Below are positions 9,083-18,306 of a DNA stretch of 64,000 bases, in pieces (the stretch's first letter is position 1; the number at the start of each line of letters is the position of its first letter). A program made the translations under genes and the position numbers. This DNA comes from Herbinix sp. (GTDB lineage: Bacteria; Bacillota; Clostridia; Lachnospirales; Lachnospiraceae), in the NCBI GenBank assembly GCA_029256105.1, contig JAQSYO010000003.1:1-64000 (forward strand), written 5' to 3'. The notes below the pieces were generated by a model that worked only from the letters and a program-made list of their open reading frames with translations, was not told where the DNA came from and did no database searches.

Positions 9083-9343
9083 ATTGATTCTTATCAACAA
9101 AACCTTCCTTTAGCAAAGTAGAATTGATATCTTTTTACAGATGAATACCATCTTTGTCTCAGCATAGTAGGTCGTCCCTTTATCAGTGGAAGACCTTCTC
9201 ACTGACATCAAATCCTTCACATAAATAAAGGTATGCACTAACAATTGCTTCTGCTTGCCAATCAAATTATTAATTATAACTATTTAATTACGTCCATACA
9301 TATAAATAATATTGAAGAGCGGATTTCGAAAAGAGTGATTGGT

Positions 9344-11041
9344 ATGACATTAGAAGAAAGAGATAGAATTATCAGCAGCGATTATGCAGATCTTCTGATT
9401 ACATATAGTGGTAATATGTCAGTATTTGAGAGATTCCCGGATGCTACGATTCATATCATAGATGTTTTGAATGCAATTGTACATGTTCCCGTTCAACAGA
9501 TCACGAATAAAATAATTGCACAATTAGGCTATTCGGTAATGCCATCATTATTTGGACTGATAAGTCAGGCAAGTCTGGAAGCTTCAGAAATCTATAGATT
9601 ACGTACTATTCCTAACTTCAACCTGAGAGGTCAAGGAGTGTTAATAGGCATTCTAGATACGGGAATCGATTATACGAATCCAATTTTTAAATACGCAGAT
9701 AATACAACAAAAATAGTCTCCATTTGGGATCAAACTATCTTCAGTGAAAACTTTCCCGAGCAAACCTATTATGGCACGGAGTATACGAGGGATCAGATAA
9801 ATCAGGCCTTACAAAGTGAAACACCTTTTGAACTTGTTCCCACCAGAGATGAAATTGGACATGGAACCATGCTTGCAGGTATTTCTGTTGGAAACGAAGT
9901 ACCAGAAAATGATTTTTATGGTGTAGCTCCTGATGCTGAGCTGGTGGTAGTAAAGTTAAAACAAGCAAAGCCATATCTGATGGATTTTTTTGGAATACCT
10001 GAGAATGCTGTATGCTATCAAGAGAATGATATTTTATTTGCGTTGGATTATATTTACAATACTGCAGTCAGGTTAAATCGTCCGATTGCAATATGCGTTG
10101 CTTTGGGTACTTCGCAAGGAGCTCATGATGGAAGAGGTACGTTAAGCAGCTTTCTATCACGTCGATCTGAAGATGCTGGCGTCGGAGTTGTAATCGCGGC
10201 CGGTAATGAAGGTAATGCGCGCAGACATTATTTTGGAATAATTGAGTCTACAGCAATTTATGATACAGTGGAGCTTTATATCGGAGAAAACGAAGTGAAT
10301 TTCTCCATGGAACTATGGGGAAATTCACCGGGCTTGTTTACAATGGATGTTAAGTCCCCTTCCGGTGAATTTGTTCCAAGAATTATTCCACGCTTAGATG
10401 AAAATATAGAAATAAGTTTTATGTTTGAACAAACAACAATATATATGGATTATCAATTAGTTGAATCTCAAAGTGGAGATCAATTGATTTTACTTCGATT
10501 TCGGGACCCGGCTCCTGGAATTTGGACATTTAATGTATATGAAAGCGGTGACCTGAACGTTGGATTTCATATTTGGTTGCCTATGGAGGGTTTTATTTCG
10601 GATCGGACTTATTTCATACGCTCGGATCCCTATACAACTATCTTATCCTTAGGCAATGGGATAGTACCTATTACCGTAACAGCATATAATTACACAAATG
10701 AAAGTCTATATTTGAATTCCAGCAGAGGTAATACAAGGATTGGAGTAATAAAACCGGAGCTTGCAGCACCGGGAATGAATATTACTAGTGCTACATTAGA
10801 TGGAGGCTTTGCAGGATTTACCGGTACCAGTGCCGCTGCAGCTCATATGACAGGTGTAGTGGCGATGATGCTACAATGGGCAATCATTGAAGGAAATCTT
10901 CCAAGAATGACTACTCAAGTTATGAAGATATTTTTTATCAGAGGTGCCAGTAGGAATATGGAGATTTCATTTCCAAATAAAGATTGGGGTTATGGAATAT
11001 TGGATATTTATAATGTATTTGATCGAATACGAAGAGGTTTA
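9344..11041 (+). CDS. Csp-like S8 (subtilisin) protease, active triad present
   Basis: A 566-aa subtilase of the clostridial Csp type (the germination-associated CspA/B/C group). An N-terminal prodomain of about 85 residues ends near YSVMPSLFGL. The catalytic Asp is in GILDTGIDY (D105), the His in GHGTMLAGI (H173) and the Ser in TGTSAAAAH (S496). A jellyroll-like insertion lies between about residues 290 and 430, as in Csp proteins. I chose the ATG at 9344 because the encoded start (MTLEERDRIISSDYADL) matches that of the next gene; its ribosome site is weak. It is followed by a close paralogue, which suggests a protease/pseudoprotease pair. Confidence 0.85.
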
Positions 11042-11117
11042 TAAAATACAGGAAGAACGTGTAATTTATAACGATTATGGTATCAGAATATTCGAATAAA
11101 TAGGAGAATTAGTGATT

Positions 11118-12827
11118 ATGACTCAGGAAGAAAGGTATAAGATAACGAGCAATGAGTATGCAGACTTAATGGTTGAGTATAGTAATAATATGAGAGCTTT
11201 TGAAAGATATCCTGAAGCCACGGTACATATTATGACAGATCGTTATGCGATAGTATATATACCGATAGCTCAGCTGAGTGAGGAGATTATCAGTCAGTAC
11301 GGATATTCATCATTACCTTCTATGTTTGGTTTGACCAGTGAGCAAAGCTTAGAAGCTTCTGGGGTGGATAGACTTAGAAGATTACCTGCTTATAACCTTA
11401 GAGGACAGGGAATTTTAGTTGGTATTATTGACACTGGAATAGATTATACCAATCCTTTATTTCGTAGAGAGGACGGTTCCAGTAAAATAGTTGCAATATG
11501 GGATCAAACTATCGATAGCGAAGATCAATACCCCTTAGGGATGTTCTATGGAACAGAGTACCTGCAGGAGCAAATTAACCTGGCTTTAAGCAATGAGAAT
11601 CCATTCGCTATTCTTCCCTCGGTTGATGATAACGGACATGGAACAATGCTTGCTGGTGTTGTTGCCGGAAACGTGGATTCAGTCAATAATTTCAGCGGTG
11701 TAGTTCCGGATGCAGATTTGATTATCGTCAAACTAAAGCAGGCGAAACAAAATATAAGAGATTTTTTTTATATACCAGAGGATGCTTTTTGTTATCAAGA
11801 AAATGATATAATGTGGGCAACAAGATATATAGATAATATGTCGAAACAATTAGGGCAACCGTTATCATTATGTATAGGCCTGGGTACATCACAAGGTAGT
11901 CATGACGGTCGAGGGCATTTAAGTGGCTTATTAAGTGAAACTGGAGACTTTCCGGGGGTTGCTGTATCGGTGTCTGCAGGTAACGAAGGGAATAAGCGAA
12001 GGCATTATTTTAGTACAATCGATCCGACTATAGGATATGATACCGTAGAATTAAATGTGGGGGAAGGTGAGCATAGCTTTTCCATGGAACTATGGGGGGC
12101 AGCTCCTACGACTTATTCCATTGACATATTATCACCGTCTGGTGAATATATACCAAGACTTACGGAGAGTTTATTTTTGAATAGGAAAATAAGTTTTATA
12201 TTTGAAAATACAACTGTTTTTATAGACTATGAAATGGTGGAAGCAATAACAGGGGATCAATTAATACTTATGAGATTTCAAGATCCAGCACCGGGAATTT
12301 ACCGTTTTAATGTATATGGAAGGGGGGACTTAATTGGAACCTTTCATATATGGTTGCCAATGGGTGGATTTATCTCGGAGAATACATATTTTACCCAATC
12401 CAACCCTTATACTACCATAACAACACCGGGAAATGCTTTAGTTCCAATTACAGCTACAGCTTACGATGTGATAAATAGTAATTTGTATTCGGGAGCAGGT
12501 AGAGGCTTTACAAGGCTTAGCTTAGCTAAGCCGGATCTTGCAGCTCCGGGGGTGAATGTCTTGACTCCTAACTTGGAACAGGGATATTCTATGTCAACAG
12601 GAACAGGAGTCGCTGCTGCTCATGTGGCTGGTATTGCAGCGATGCTTTTAGAATGGGGAACAGTAAGGGAAGTATATCCTGGCATCGATACCGTAGAAAT
12701 AAAAAAATTTTTAATTAGGGGAGCTATAAGAAGCGATATATACCAGTACCCAAACCCGGAATGGGGGTATGGTATCTTGGATATCTATAATGTTTTCGAA
12801 GTGTTGAGAGCAAATTTTCAGAGATAA
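11118..12827 (+). CDS. Csp-like S8 pseudoprotease (catalytic Ser replaced by Gly)
   Basis: A 569-aa paralogue of the preceding protease, alike along its whole length. The Asp (GIIDTGIDY, D105) and His (GHGTMLAGV, H174) are present. The serine motif reads TGTGVAAAH instead of TGTSAAAAH, so residue 497 is Gly and the protein should be unable to cleave peptide bonds. In Clostridioides difficile, CspA and CspC are likewise inactive Csp proteins that act in germinant sensing together with an active CspB. The ATG at 11118 has AGGAGA at 11102-11107. The upstream gene ends about 75 bases earlier, so the two are probably co-transcribed. Confidence 0.85.
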   Translation: MTQEERYKITSNEYADLMVEYSNNMRAFERYPEATVHIMTDRYAIVYIPIAQLSEEIISQYGYSSLPSMFGLTSEQSLEASGVDRLRRLPAYNLRGQGILVGIIDTGIDYTNPLFRREDGSSKIVAIWDQTIDSEDQYPLGMFYGTEYLQEQINLALSNENPFAILPSVDDNGHGTMLAGVVAGNVDSVNNFSGVVPDADLIIVKLKQAKQNIRDFFYIPEDAFCYQENDIMWATRYIDNMSKQLGQPLSLCIGLGTSQGSHDGRGHLSGLLSETGDFPGVAVSVSAGNEGNKRRHYFSTIDPTIGYDTVELNVGEGEHSFSMELWGAAPTTYSIDILSPSGEYIPRLTESLFLNRKISFIFENTTVFIDYEMVEAITGDQLILMRFQDPAPGIYRFNVYGRGDLIGTFHIWLPMGGFISENTYFTQSNPYTTITTPGNALVPITATAYDVINSNLYSGAGRGFTRLSLAKPDLAAPGVNVLTPNLEQGYSMSTGTGVAAAHVAGIAAMLLEWGTVREVYPGIDTVEIKKFLIRGAIRSDIYQYPNPEWGYGILDIYNVFEVLRANFQR

Positions 12828-12833
12828 AAATCA

Positions 12834-12868
12834 AAGCGGGCAGTGGTTACTTTCATTGCCCGCTTCCT
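12834..12868. terminator. Bidirectional terminator between convergent csp-like genes
   Basis: AAGCGGGCAGTG (12834-12845) pairs with CATTGCCCGCTT (12854-12865), with a single wobble pair. It stands between the stop codons of two convergent genes and has A-rich and T-rich flanks. Confidence 0.75.
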
Positions 12869-12871
12869 TGT

Positions 12872-14608
12872 TTATGTCATATTGTTAAAAGTATTTTCTA
12901 AACATAATGCTCCATATCCAAGAGTTGGATTCGGATAGATACCTTCAATTCGCAAATGTCTTGCTCCGTTGATGAGATTGGCTTTCAGTTTTTCACCATA
13001 CATATAAGTATCATTGCCATCAATAATACCCCATTCCATTAGTAATGCAGCACTTCCGGTTACAAATGGAGTTGCCATGGAGGTTCCTGACCGAATTGTG
13101 TAGCCTCCGCCTGGGGAACAGGAATTAATATCGACTCCCGGAGCAACTAGATCCGGTTTTATATCAAAGTTTCTTGTATATCCTCTCCCGGAAAATGGTG
13201 CATAGCTATCGGTATGAGCGTCGTAGGCACCCACAGAGATTGCCCGATAAGCAGTCGATGGAATGGTTAGTGTTGTAATTTCTGAAGGGGATAAGAATCT
13301 TGTTTCGGGATTTTTTATTGCACCGGAAGGTAGCCACATATCAAAATCTCCAACAACAATACGTCTTGGTACCAATTCAATTCTCCATATGCCTGAAGTG
13401 ATGTACGTATTTGATGGAATAAATTCAAGGTAAATCTCCTGTTGAGGATTATAAGGGGTCGGATCTCCGTAAAACAGAAATAGTTCTGTTTGTGCTACAC
13501 GAAACTGCTGCGTACCAAGAATTCTTGGTATTGGTCCAACACGGGTTCCGTCCGGTGCAATAATAGATATATCAAAATGATCAAAATAGTTTTTCCATAT
13601 TTGTAGATTTAATGAAAACTCAAAGTCACTGACTGCGAACTCAATTACAGTAGTTGTTCCCATCGTCAGTATTCCTTGTGCGTGATTTCCAGTAGCACCT
13701 TCATTGCCAGTACCAATGATAATATTATTCCTCCATAAATCCGCACTATCATTGATAAAGCTTTCCAATAGCGACCTACCGCTATGGGAACCATAGCTAT
13801 TTCCAAAGCTTATATTAATCACAATGGGTCGTACCAGATCGATAGCAAGTTTAATTACATAATCAATTGCTTGCATTAATTGAGGTGTTTTGGGAAAGGA
13901 ATCACCAACGGAGGAGCCTAGCTTTACAATGACTAATTCACTCCTTGATGCCACACCACGGTATAATCCGTTACTTGCTCTACCATTACCAGCAGCTATT
14001 CCAGTTACGTGTGTCCCATGACCTGATAAATCAGTACTTGGAACAATCTCCATTCTTTGAGGCATGGGCAGATTTAAAGCCTCATTGATCATCTCATTTG
14101 TATATAAGGCTCCTATATAATACCCATGCGGTGGCTCACCGGTAATGGTCTGATCCCAAAGTGCTAAAATCCTTGTAGAACCATCTTCATTACGAAAATC
14201 TATGTGAGAATAATCGATTCCAGAGTCGATTACAGCAATCAGAACACCTTCTCCAAACAGATTATAATTCGCGGATTGAAGAGGGTTAATACAGGAAGCT
14301 CTTCTTCCTTCACTTACTTCATAAAATAACCGTTTCGGCTTTTCAATATATTCAATTTCCTCATACTCTGTAAGTCTGTCAATGAGATATTCTGAAATTG
14401 TTATAATTGCATAACCATTTGCAAGGATTACAATAATAGCCTGCAACTCCTCTGCGATACGATTTATATCACCATGGTATTTTACGATAAGTTCCCATTG
14501 ATTTGTTTCAATATTATAACCAACATCAAGATTTATCGACCTGTCTCTGACATAATTGGGGACATCCAGAGCCAGATTAAGTTCATTATCTATAATTGAG
14601 CTGTCCAT
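12872..14608 (-). CDS. Csp-like S8 protease, active triad present
   Basis: A 578-aa subtilase in the opposite orientation to the two above. A prodomain of about 95 residues precedes the catalytic domain. The triad is D128 (AVIDSGIDYSH), H197 (SGHGTHVTGIAAGN) and S510 (SGTSMATPFVTG); the Ser motif is more canonical than in the neighbouring genes. The oxyanion Asn sits in IIGTGNEGA. No signal peptide is seen, as is usual for Csp proteins, which act in the developing spore. It is more distant from the other two than they are from each other, so it probably belongs to a separate Csp-like branch. Confidence 0.85.
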   Translation of the reverse strand: MDSSIIDNELNLALDVPNYVRDRSINLDVGYNIETNQWELIVKYHGDINRIAEELQAIIVILANGYAIITISEYLIDRLTEYEEIEYIEKPKRLFYEVSEGRRASCINPLQSANYNLFGEGVLIAVIDSGIDYSHIDFRNEDGSTRILALWDQTITGEPPHGYYIGALYTNEMINEALNLPMPQRMEIVPSTDLSGHGTHVTGIAAGNGRASNGLYRGVASRSELVIVKLGSSVGDSFPKTPQLMQAIDYVIKLAIDLVRPIVINISFGNSYGSHSGRSLLESFINDSADLWRNNIIIGTGNEGATGNHAQGILTMGTTTVIEFAVSDFEFSLNLQIWKNYFDHFDISIIAPDGTRVGPIPRILGTQQFRVAQTELFLFYGDPTPYNPQQEIYLEFIPSNTYITSGIWRIELVPRRIVVGDFDMWLPSGAIKNPETRFLSPSEITTLTIPSTAYRAISVGAYDAHTDSYAPFSGRGYTRNFDIKPDLVAPGVDINSCSPGGGYTIRSGTSMATPFVTGSAALLMEWGIIDGNDTYMYGEKLKANLINGARHLRIEGIYPNPTLGYGALCLENTFNNMT

Positions 14609-14827
14609 AGATTACCTTCACTTGAGAATGGTAGTTATTAAAATATATGTCAGTATAATAAAATTATTTTAAATCAAATTGATATATTTTAATAACCTAT
14701 TAACCAAAGAATATAAATGCTTATCTATTAAGTTTAAGTCATATCAAAGCTATTGATACATTCTCACATTTATCACAAATGATTAATAGATAACATAAAT
14801 TAATTATAAATCAATAATGAGGCTTTC

Positions 14828-16126
14828 ATGAAAAATAATAAAATTGACCATCTAACACTTAAGTTATTAAATAGGCCACATATTTACCCTACGCAGCTTA
14901 ATGTACAATCGATGGGAAGGCTACAAGTCCGATGTACATCTGTAGGTTTTGTCCCTATTTCTAATGCATTAGTACGTGTTTCATACCCAGGTGAACAAAA
15001 CGCCATCATCGGAGAGTTTCGAACTGATATATCCGGATTGACAGATATTATTGAATTACCAGCACCTAATATCGATTATAGCCTGGAGATTACCGATCAA
15101 CAACCCTATTCTGAATATGATATAATAGTAAGTGCTGACGGATATCAAACAGTTGTATACTCTCATGTAGAAATTTTACCCAGCGTACTAGCTACACATG
15201 AAGCTTTATTAAATCCAATTGCCGTTAGCCCATCTAGAGAAGCTTTATTTGTTATTCTACCTCATACTTTATATTATGAATATCCGCCTAAAATACCGGA
15301 GGATGAGATAAAACCAATGGGAGAACCTGGAGAGATTGTATTAAGTGAAGTAGTAATACCAGAATTTATAATTGTTCATGATGGCCCGCCAACAGATGCC
15401 TCAGCGGCTAATCATTATGTTAGATTTCGTGATTATATCAAAAATGTAGCGTCCAGCGAGATTTATGCGACTTGGCCGGAGTCTACCATCTATGCGAATG
15501 TACTTGCTATTTTATCGTTCACCTTAAACCGTGTCTATACTGAATGGTATCGTAATCAAGGTTATACATTTACCATAACTTCATCGACTGCTTATGATCA
15601 TAAATGGATTAACGGGAGAAATATCTTTGAAAATATAAACTTCATAGTAGATTCCATCTTTACGAACTATTTATCGAGACCTAATGTGCGGCAGCCGATA
15701 CTGACTCAATACTGTGACGGTAATCGTGTACAATGTCCGGGCTGGATGACACAATGGGGATCTAAGTTTTTAGGCGACCAAGGAAATACAGCAATACAGA
15801 TATTGCAAAATTTTTATGGAAGTGATATCTACATCAATACTACACATGAAGTATCGGGTGTCCCGCAATCATGGCAGGGATCAGATCTAATAATTGGCTC
15901 ACAAGGAGAGAGTGTTCGTGTGATTCAGGAACAATTGAATCGTATAGCAGAGGCTTATCCTGCCATGCCTAGAATAGCGGTTGACGGTGTATACGGTCCA
16001 CAAACTGCAGAGGCGGTAAGAATATTCCAAAGAATTTTCAATCACCCTGTCACTGGTATAGTGGATTTTTCGACTTGGTATAAGATATCGCATATATATG
16101 TCGGAGTAACGAGAATCGCTGAATGA
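14828..16126 (+). CDS. SpoIID-like/peptidoglycan-binding protein
   Basis: A 432-aa protein divergent from the csp gene. It has an N-terminal beta-sandwich of the carboxypeptidase-regulatory type (GRLQVRCTSVGFVPISNALVRVSYPG, about residues 28-125). A central domain around 195-325 resembles SpoIID (NVLAILSFTLNRVY, SSTAYDHKW, and YCDGNRVQCPGWMTQWGS). A C-terminal PG_binding_1 domain of about 65 residues contains GSQGESVRVIQEQLN and VDGVYGPQTAEAVRIFQ. SpoIID is a lytic transglycosylase of engulfment, so a role in spore-wall peptidoglycan is likely. There is no signal peptide. GAGG at 14819-14822 supports the start. Confidence 0.72.
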   Translation: MKNNKIDHLTLKLLNRPHIYPTQLNVQSMGRLQVRCTSVGFVPISNALVRVSYPGEQNAIIGEFRTDISGLTDIIELPAPNIDYSLEITDQQPYSEYDIIVSADGYQTVVYSHVEILPSVLATHEALLNPIAVSPSREALFVILPHTLYYEYPPKIPEDEIKPMGEPGEIVLSEVVIPEFIIVHDGPPTDASAANHYVRFRDYIKNVASSEIYATWPESTIYANVLAILSFTLNRVYTEWYRNQGYTFTITSSTAYDHKWINGRNIFENINFIVDSIFTNYLSRPNVRQPILTQYCDGNRVQCPGWMTQWGSKFLGDQGNTAIQILQNFYGSDIYINTTHEVSGVPQSWQGSDLIIGSQGESVRVIQEQLNRIAEAYPAMPRIAVDGVYGPQTAEAVRIFQRIFNHPVTGIVDFSTWYKISHIYVGVTRIAE

Positions 16127-16682
16127 TTTTAAATGCATCAATCAGAACATTTCAAGTAGGGGTGTGTTTATAGTTATAAGTTTGCAAAGGATTTGATGAT
16201 AGTCCAGGTTTTACAATCCTAATTGGGCGTAGAATTAGACTAAGTTATTTGAATAATTAATAGATAATTTCATTCTAATTAAGTTACATCAGTAAAGTAT
16301 TACAAAACCGCACTTTAAAGCTCATAATTAATCGATATTATTTTGTAGTCCATAGCGTATCTATAAATACACTTATTGAAAGAACGACATTTTTAATTTA
16401 TAAATGTCGTTCTTTTATAGTGAAATAGTTAAGATTATAACTTAGGACAGACTTAAGTTGTGATATAAAATAATTATTAAATATCATTTATTTACATTAT
16501 TGATTTATAGTCTATAATGGTATTATATGGAACAAACTGGTGTATAGGATGTGGCAGTAATTTGACAACGGAAAGACTATAACCAAAGTGGTTCAGAAAA
16601 TGGAACAAACATTGCATAGGAAGAATGCCGTGATGGTCGTAGAATTACTTATATTGTTAGTCGTTTAAGAAAGGGTGAATAT
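16127..16682. other. Intergenic region
   Basis: About 550 bases with no supported gene. The only clear structure is the terminator at 16379-16418. The last 100 bases hold a good ribosome site (GAAAGGGTGA) for the next gene. Confidence 0.6.
16379..16418 (+). terminator. Rho-independent terminator
   Basis: AAAGAACGACATTT (16379-16392) and AAATGTCGTTCTTT (16402-16415) form a perfect 14-bp stem flanked by T residues. It lies 250 bases after the SpoIID-like gene and may act in both directions. Confidence 0.8.
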
Positions 16683-17201
16683 ATGAATGCATTTCTGATA
16701 GTAATACCACTTATAATTATTAGGTTCGGACTTTTAAGCTTATTAGATAAGGAGGCGTTAAAACGTGCGGCTTCCTTCGCTCCACTGATTGGAATAGAAA
16801 AGGTGGCATACTGGTTTTATCAGATTTCAAACCTTCTAATTTTTGTATATCTGTGCTTTCTTAAGGTTACAACCAATCCATACTGGTTTTATGTAGGTTT
16901 GACGCTGTATGGATTAGGAGTCCTATTGTGCCTTGTGTCCGTACTGAATTTTGCAAAACCTGCGAAGAATGGTATCAATCTAAAAGGACTCTACCGGGTT
17001 TCCCGTAATCCGATGTATGTTGCATATTTTATTTATTTTTTAGGTTGTGTGGTGCTTACTCAATCGGTGATATTGCTTGTGATACTATTAATTTTTCAAA
17101 TATCAGCGCATTGGATTATCCTATCGGAAGAAAGATGGTGTATAAAGAAATTTGGGGAAGAGTACATAAATTATAGGAATAAAGTAAGGCGTTATCTTTA
17201 G
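16683..17201 (+). CDS. Isoprenylcysteine carboxyl methyltransferase-like membrane protein
   Basis: A 172-aa integral membrane protein with about four to five membrane segments. The C-terminal signature GLYRVSRNPMYVAYF, then EERWCIKKFGEEYINYRNKVRRYL, is that of the ICMT/PEMT family of SAM-dependent methyltransferases. In bacteria such proteins methylate small lipids or remain uncharacterised. The substrate cannot be inferred and the neighbours give no hint. Confidence 0.8.
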   Translation: MNAFLIVIPLIIIRFGLLSLLDKEALKRAASFAPLIGIEKVAYWFYQISNLLIFVYLCFLKVTTNPYWFYVGLTLYGLGVLLCLVSVLNFAKPAKNGINLKGLYRVSRNPMYVAYFIYFLGCVVLTQSVILLVILLIFQISAHWIILSEERWCIKKFGEEYINYRNKVRRYL

Positions 17202-17322
17202 AAATTCATAAGTATATTCTTCGAATGAAGCGTCACTTGGTGTTCGGGTAATAAATACCGACTTGGACGAGTGGATAACCTACAAACAATAAAAGATAGT
17301 TCCACAGGAACAGGAGTAAGGC

Positions 17323-17424
17323 ATGAAGATTAATAAGGATAATATAAGACATGTATTAACTGAATTACTGGAGCAAGTTTATCAACGAAATATGAATTAT
17401 ACGTACCCAAATAGACAGGAATAA
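17323..17424 (+). CDS. Possible 33-aa small protein or gene remnant
   Basis: An ATG with CAGGAG eight to ten bases upstream opens 33 codons (MKINKDNIRHVLTELLEQVY...). The predicted peptide is a charged amphipathic helix with no family that I recognise. It ends 15 bases before the Nudix gene and could be a leader peptide or the start of a lost gene. Confidence 0.3.
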   Translation: MKINKDNIRHVLTELLEQVYQRNMNYTYPNRQE

Positions 17425-17439
17425 TAGGGAGAAAATGAT

Positions 17440-17949
17440 ATGCACAAAATAGATATATTAGGTTTAAATCGCTTTGAGCATCCCTCTAAAGAAAGAATAG
17501 GATGTCGTGGAATTATAATACAAAATTCACAAATACTCTTAGTTCATGAACTGAAAAATGACTTTTATATGATACCAGGAGGAGGGCATGAGCCTGGCGA
17601 AACGTTAGAAGAATGCTGCACTAGAGAATTGCAAGAAGAAACCGGATATGTTGTTAAACCCTGCAAAGAAGGTGCTTTTCTTCAACTTATTGAGTATTAC
17701 GAAGAATACAAATATATAAACTATTACTTTACCTGCGAAATAATTGGTACGGCCACAAGGAATTTGACGGAGGCAGAAGCAGAGAGAAATTTAGTATCTG
17801 AGTGGGTTGATATGAAAATGGCATTAGATATATTTTCGCATCACCAGGATTATGCTTCTACCTACGAAGAAAAAAGAGGAGCATATTTGAGAGAGTATAC
17901 TGCGTTGCACTCGGCGGTAAAAATGGAAATGATCAAATACATCAGTTGA
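17440..17949 (+). CDS. Nudix hydrolase
   Basis: A 169-aa Nudix protein. The Nudix box GxxxxxExxxxxxxREUxEExGU is complete (GHEPGETLEECCTRELQEETGY, about residues 49-70) and binds the divalent metal for cleavage of nucleoside diphosphate-linked compounds. A preceding GCRGIIIQNSQILLVHE strand fits the fold. The start has AGGGAG upstream. The substrate is unknown; it stands as a single gene ended by the terminator at 18003. Confidence 0.88.
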   Translation: MHKIDILGLNRFEHPSKERIGCRGIIIQNSQILLVHELKNDFYMIPGGGHEPGETLEECCTRELQEETGYVVKPCKEGAFLQLIEYYEEYKYINYYFTCEIIGTATRNLTEAEAERNLVSEWVDMKMALDIFSHHQDYASTYEEKRGAYLREYTALHSAVKMEMIKYIS

Positions 17950-18002
17950 CCCACCTTTTAATGTAACGTAGCAATTATAAATAAAATAGAGTACGTTGGT
18001 TA

Positions 18003-18037
18003 AGCATTTAGTGCTGTGATACTAAATGCTTTTTTTT
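18003..18037 (+). terminator. Rho-independent terminator
   Basis: AGCATTTAGT (18003-18012) pairs perfectly with ACTAAATGCT (18021-18030), and seven T residues follow. It ends the Nudix transcript. Confidence 0.9.
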
Positions 18038-18160
18038 ATATCTATTATTTTAATATAAATAAATGACTCCAAAAGAATAGAACAGACTTAAAACAAACAT
18101 GGAACAAGGTGAAAACGAATAAATCAAACAAAATAAAAGCAAAAACAAACTAAAATTAGA

Positions 18161-18189
18161 TTGAAATCCACATAAACTTATGGTATTAT
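18161..18189 (+). promoter_or_regulatory. Likely sigma-A promoter of the diol dehydratase operon
   Basis: TTGAAA (18161-18166), 17-bp spacer, TATTAT (18184-18189), in an A-rich region of about 250 bases that carries no gene. The transcript would have a leader of about 110 bases before the first gene. Confidence 0.55.
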
Positions 18190-18306
18190 GAGAATAAGAA
18201 AAACTAAAATCAACTAAATAATACAACAATCATAAGAAAGTAGATAATACTAATCGAATTTATATAGATAATGGTCGATTGAATACGAGAATGAAAGGTG
18301 AAGTTT

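Noticed and set aside
9344..16126. Csp proteases as part of a bacteriocin system
   Set aside because: Length, prodomain and insertion match germination-type Csp proteins, and no peptide or transporter gene is adjacent.
17323..17424. Nudix leader peptide acting as attenuator
   Set aside because: No runs of regulatory codons and no terminator/antiterminator follow; kept only as a low-confidence small frame.
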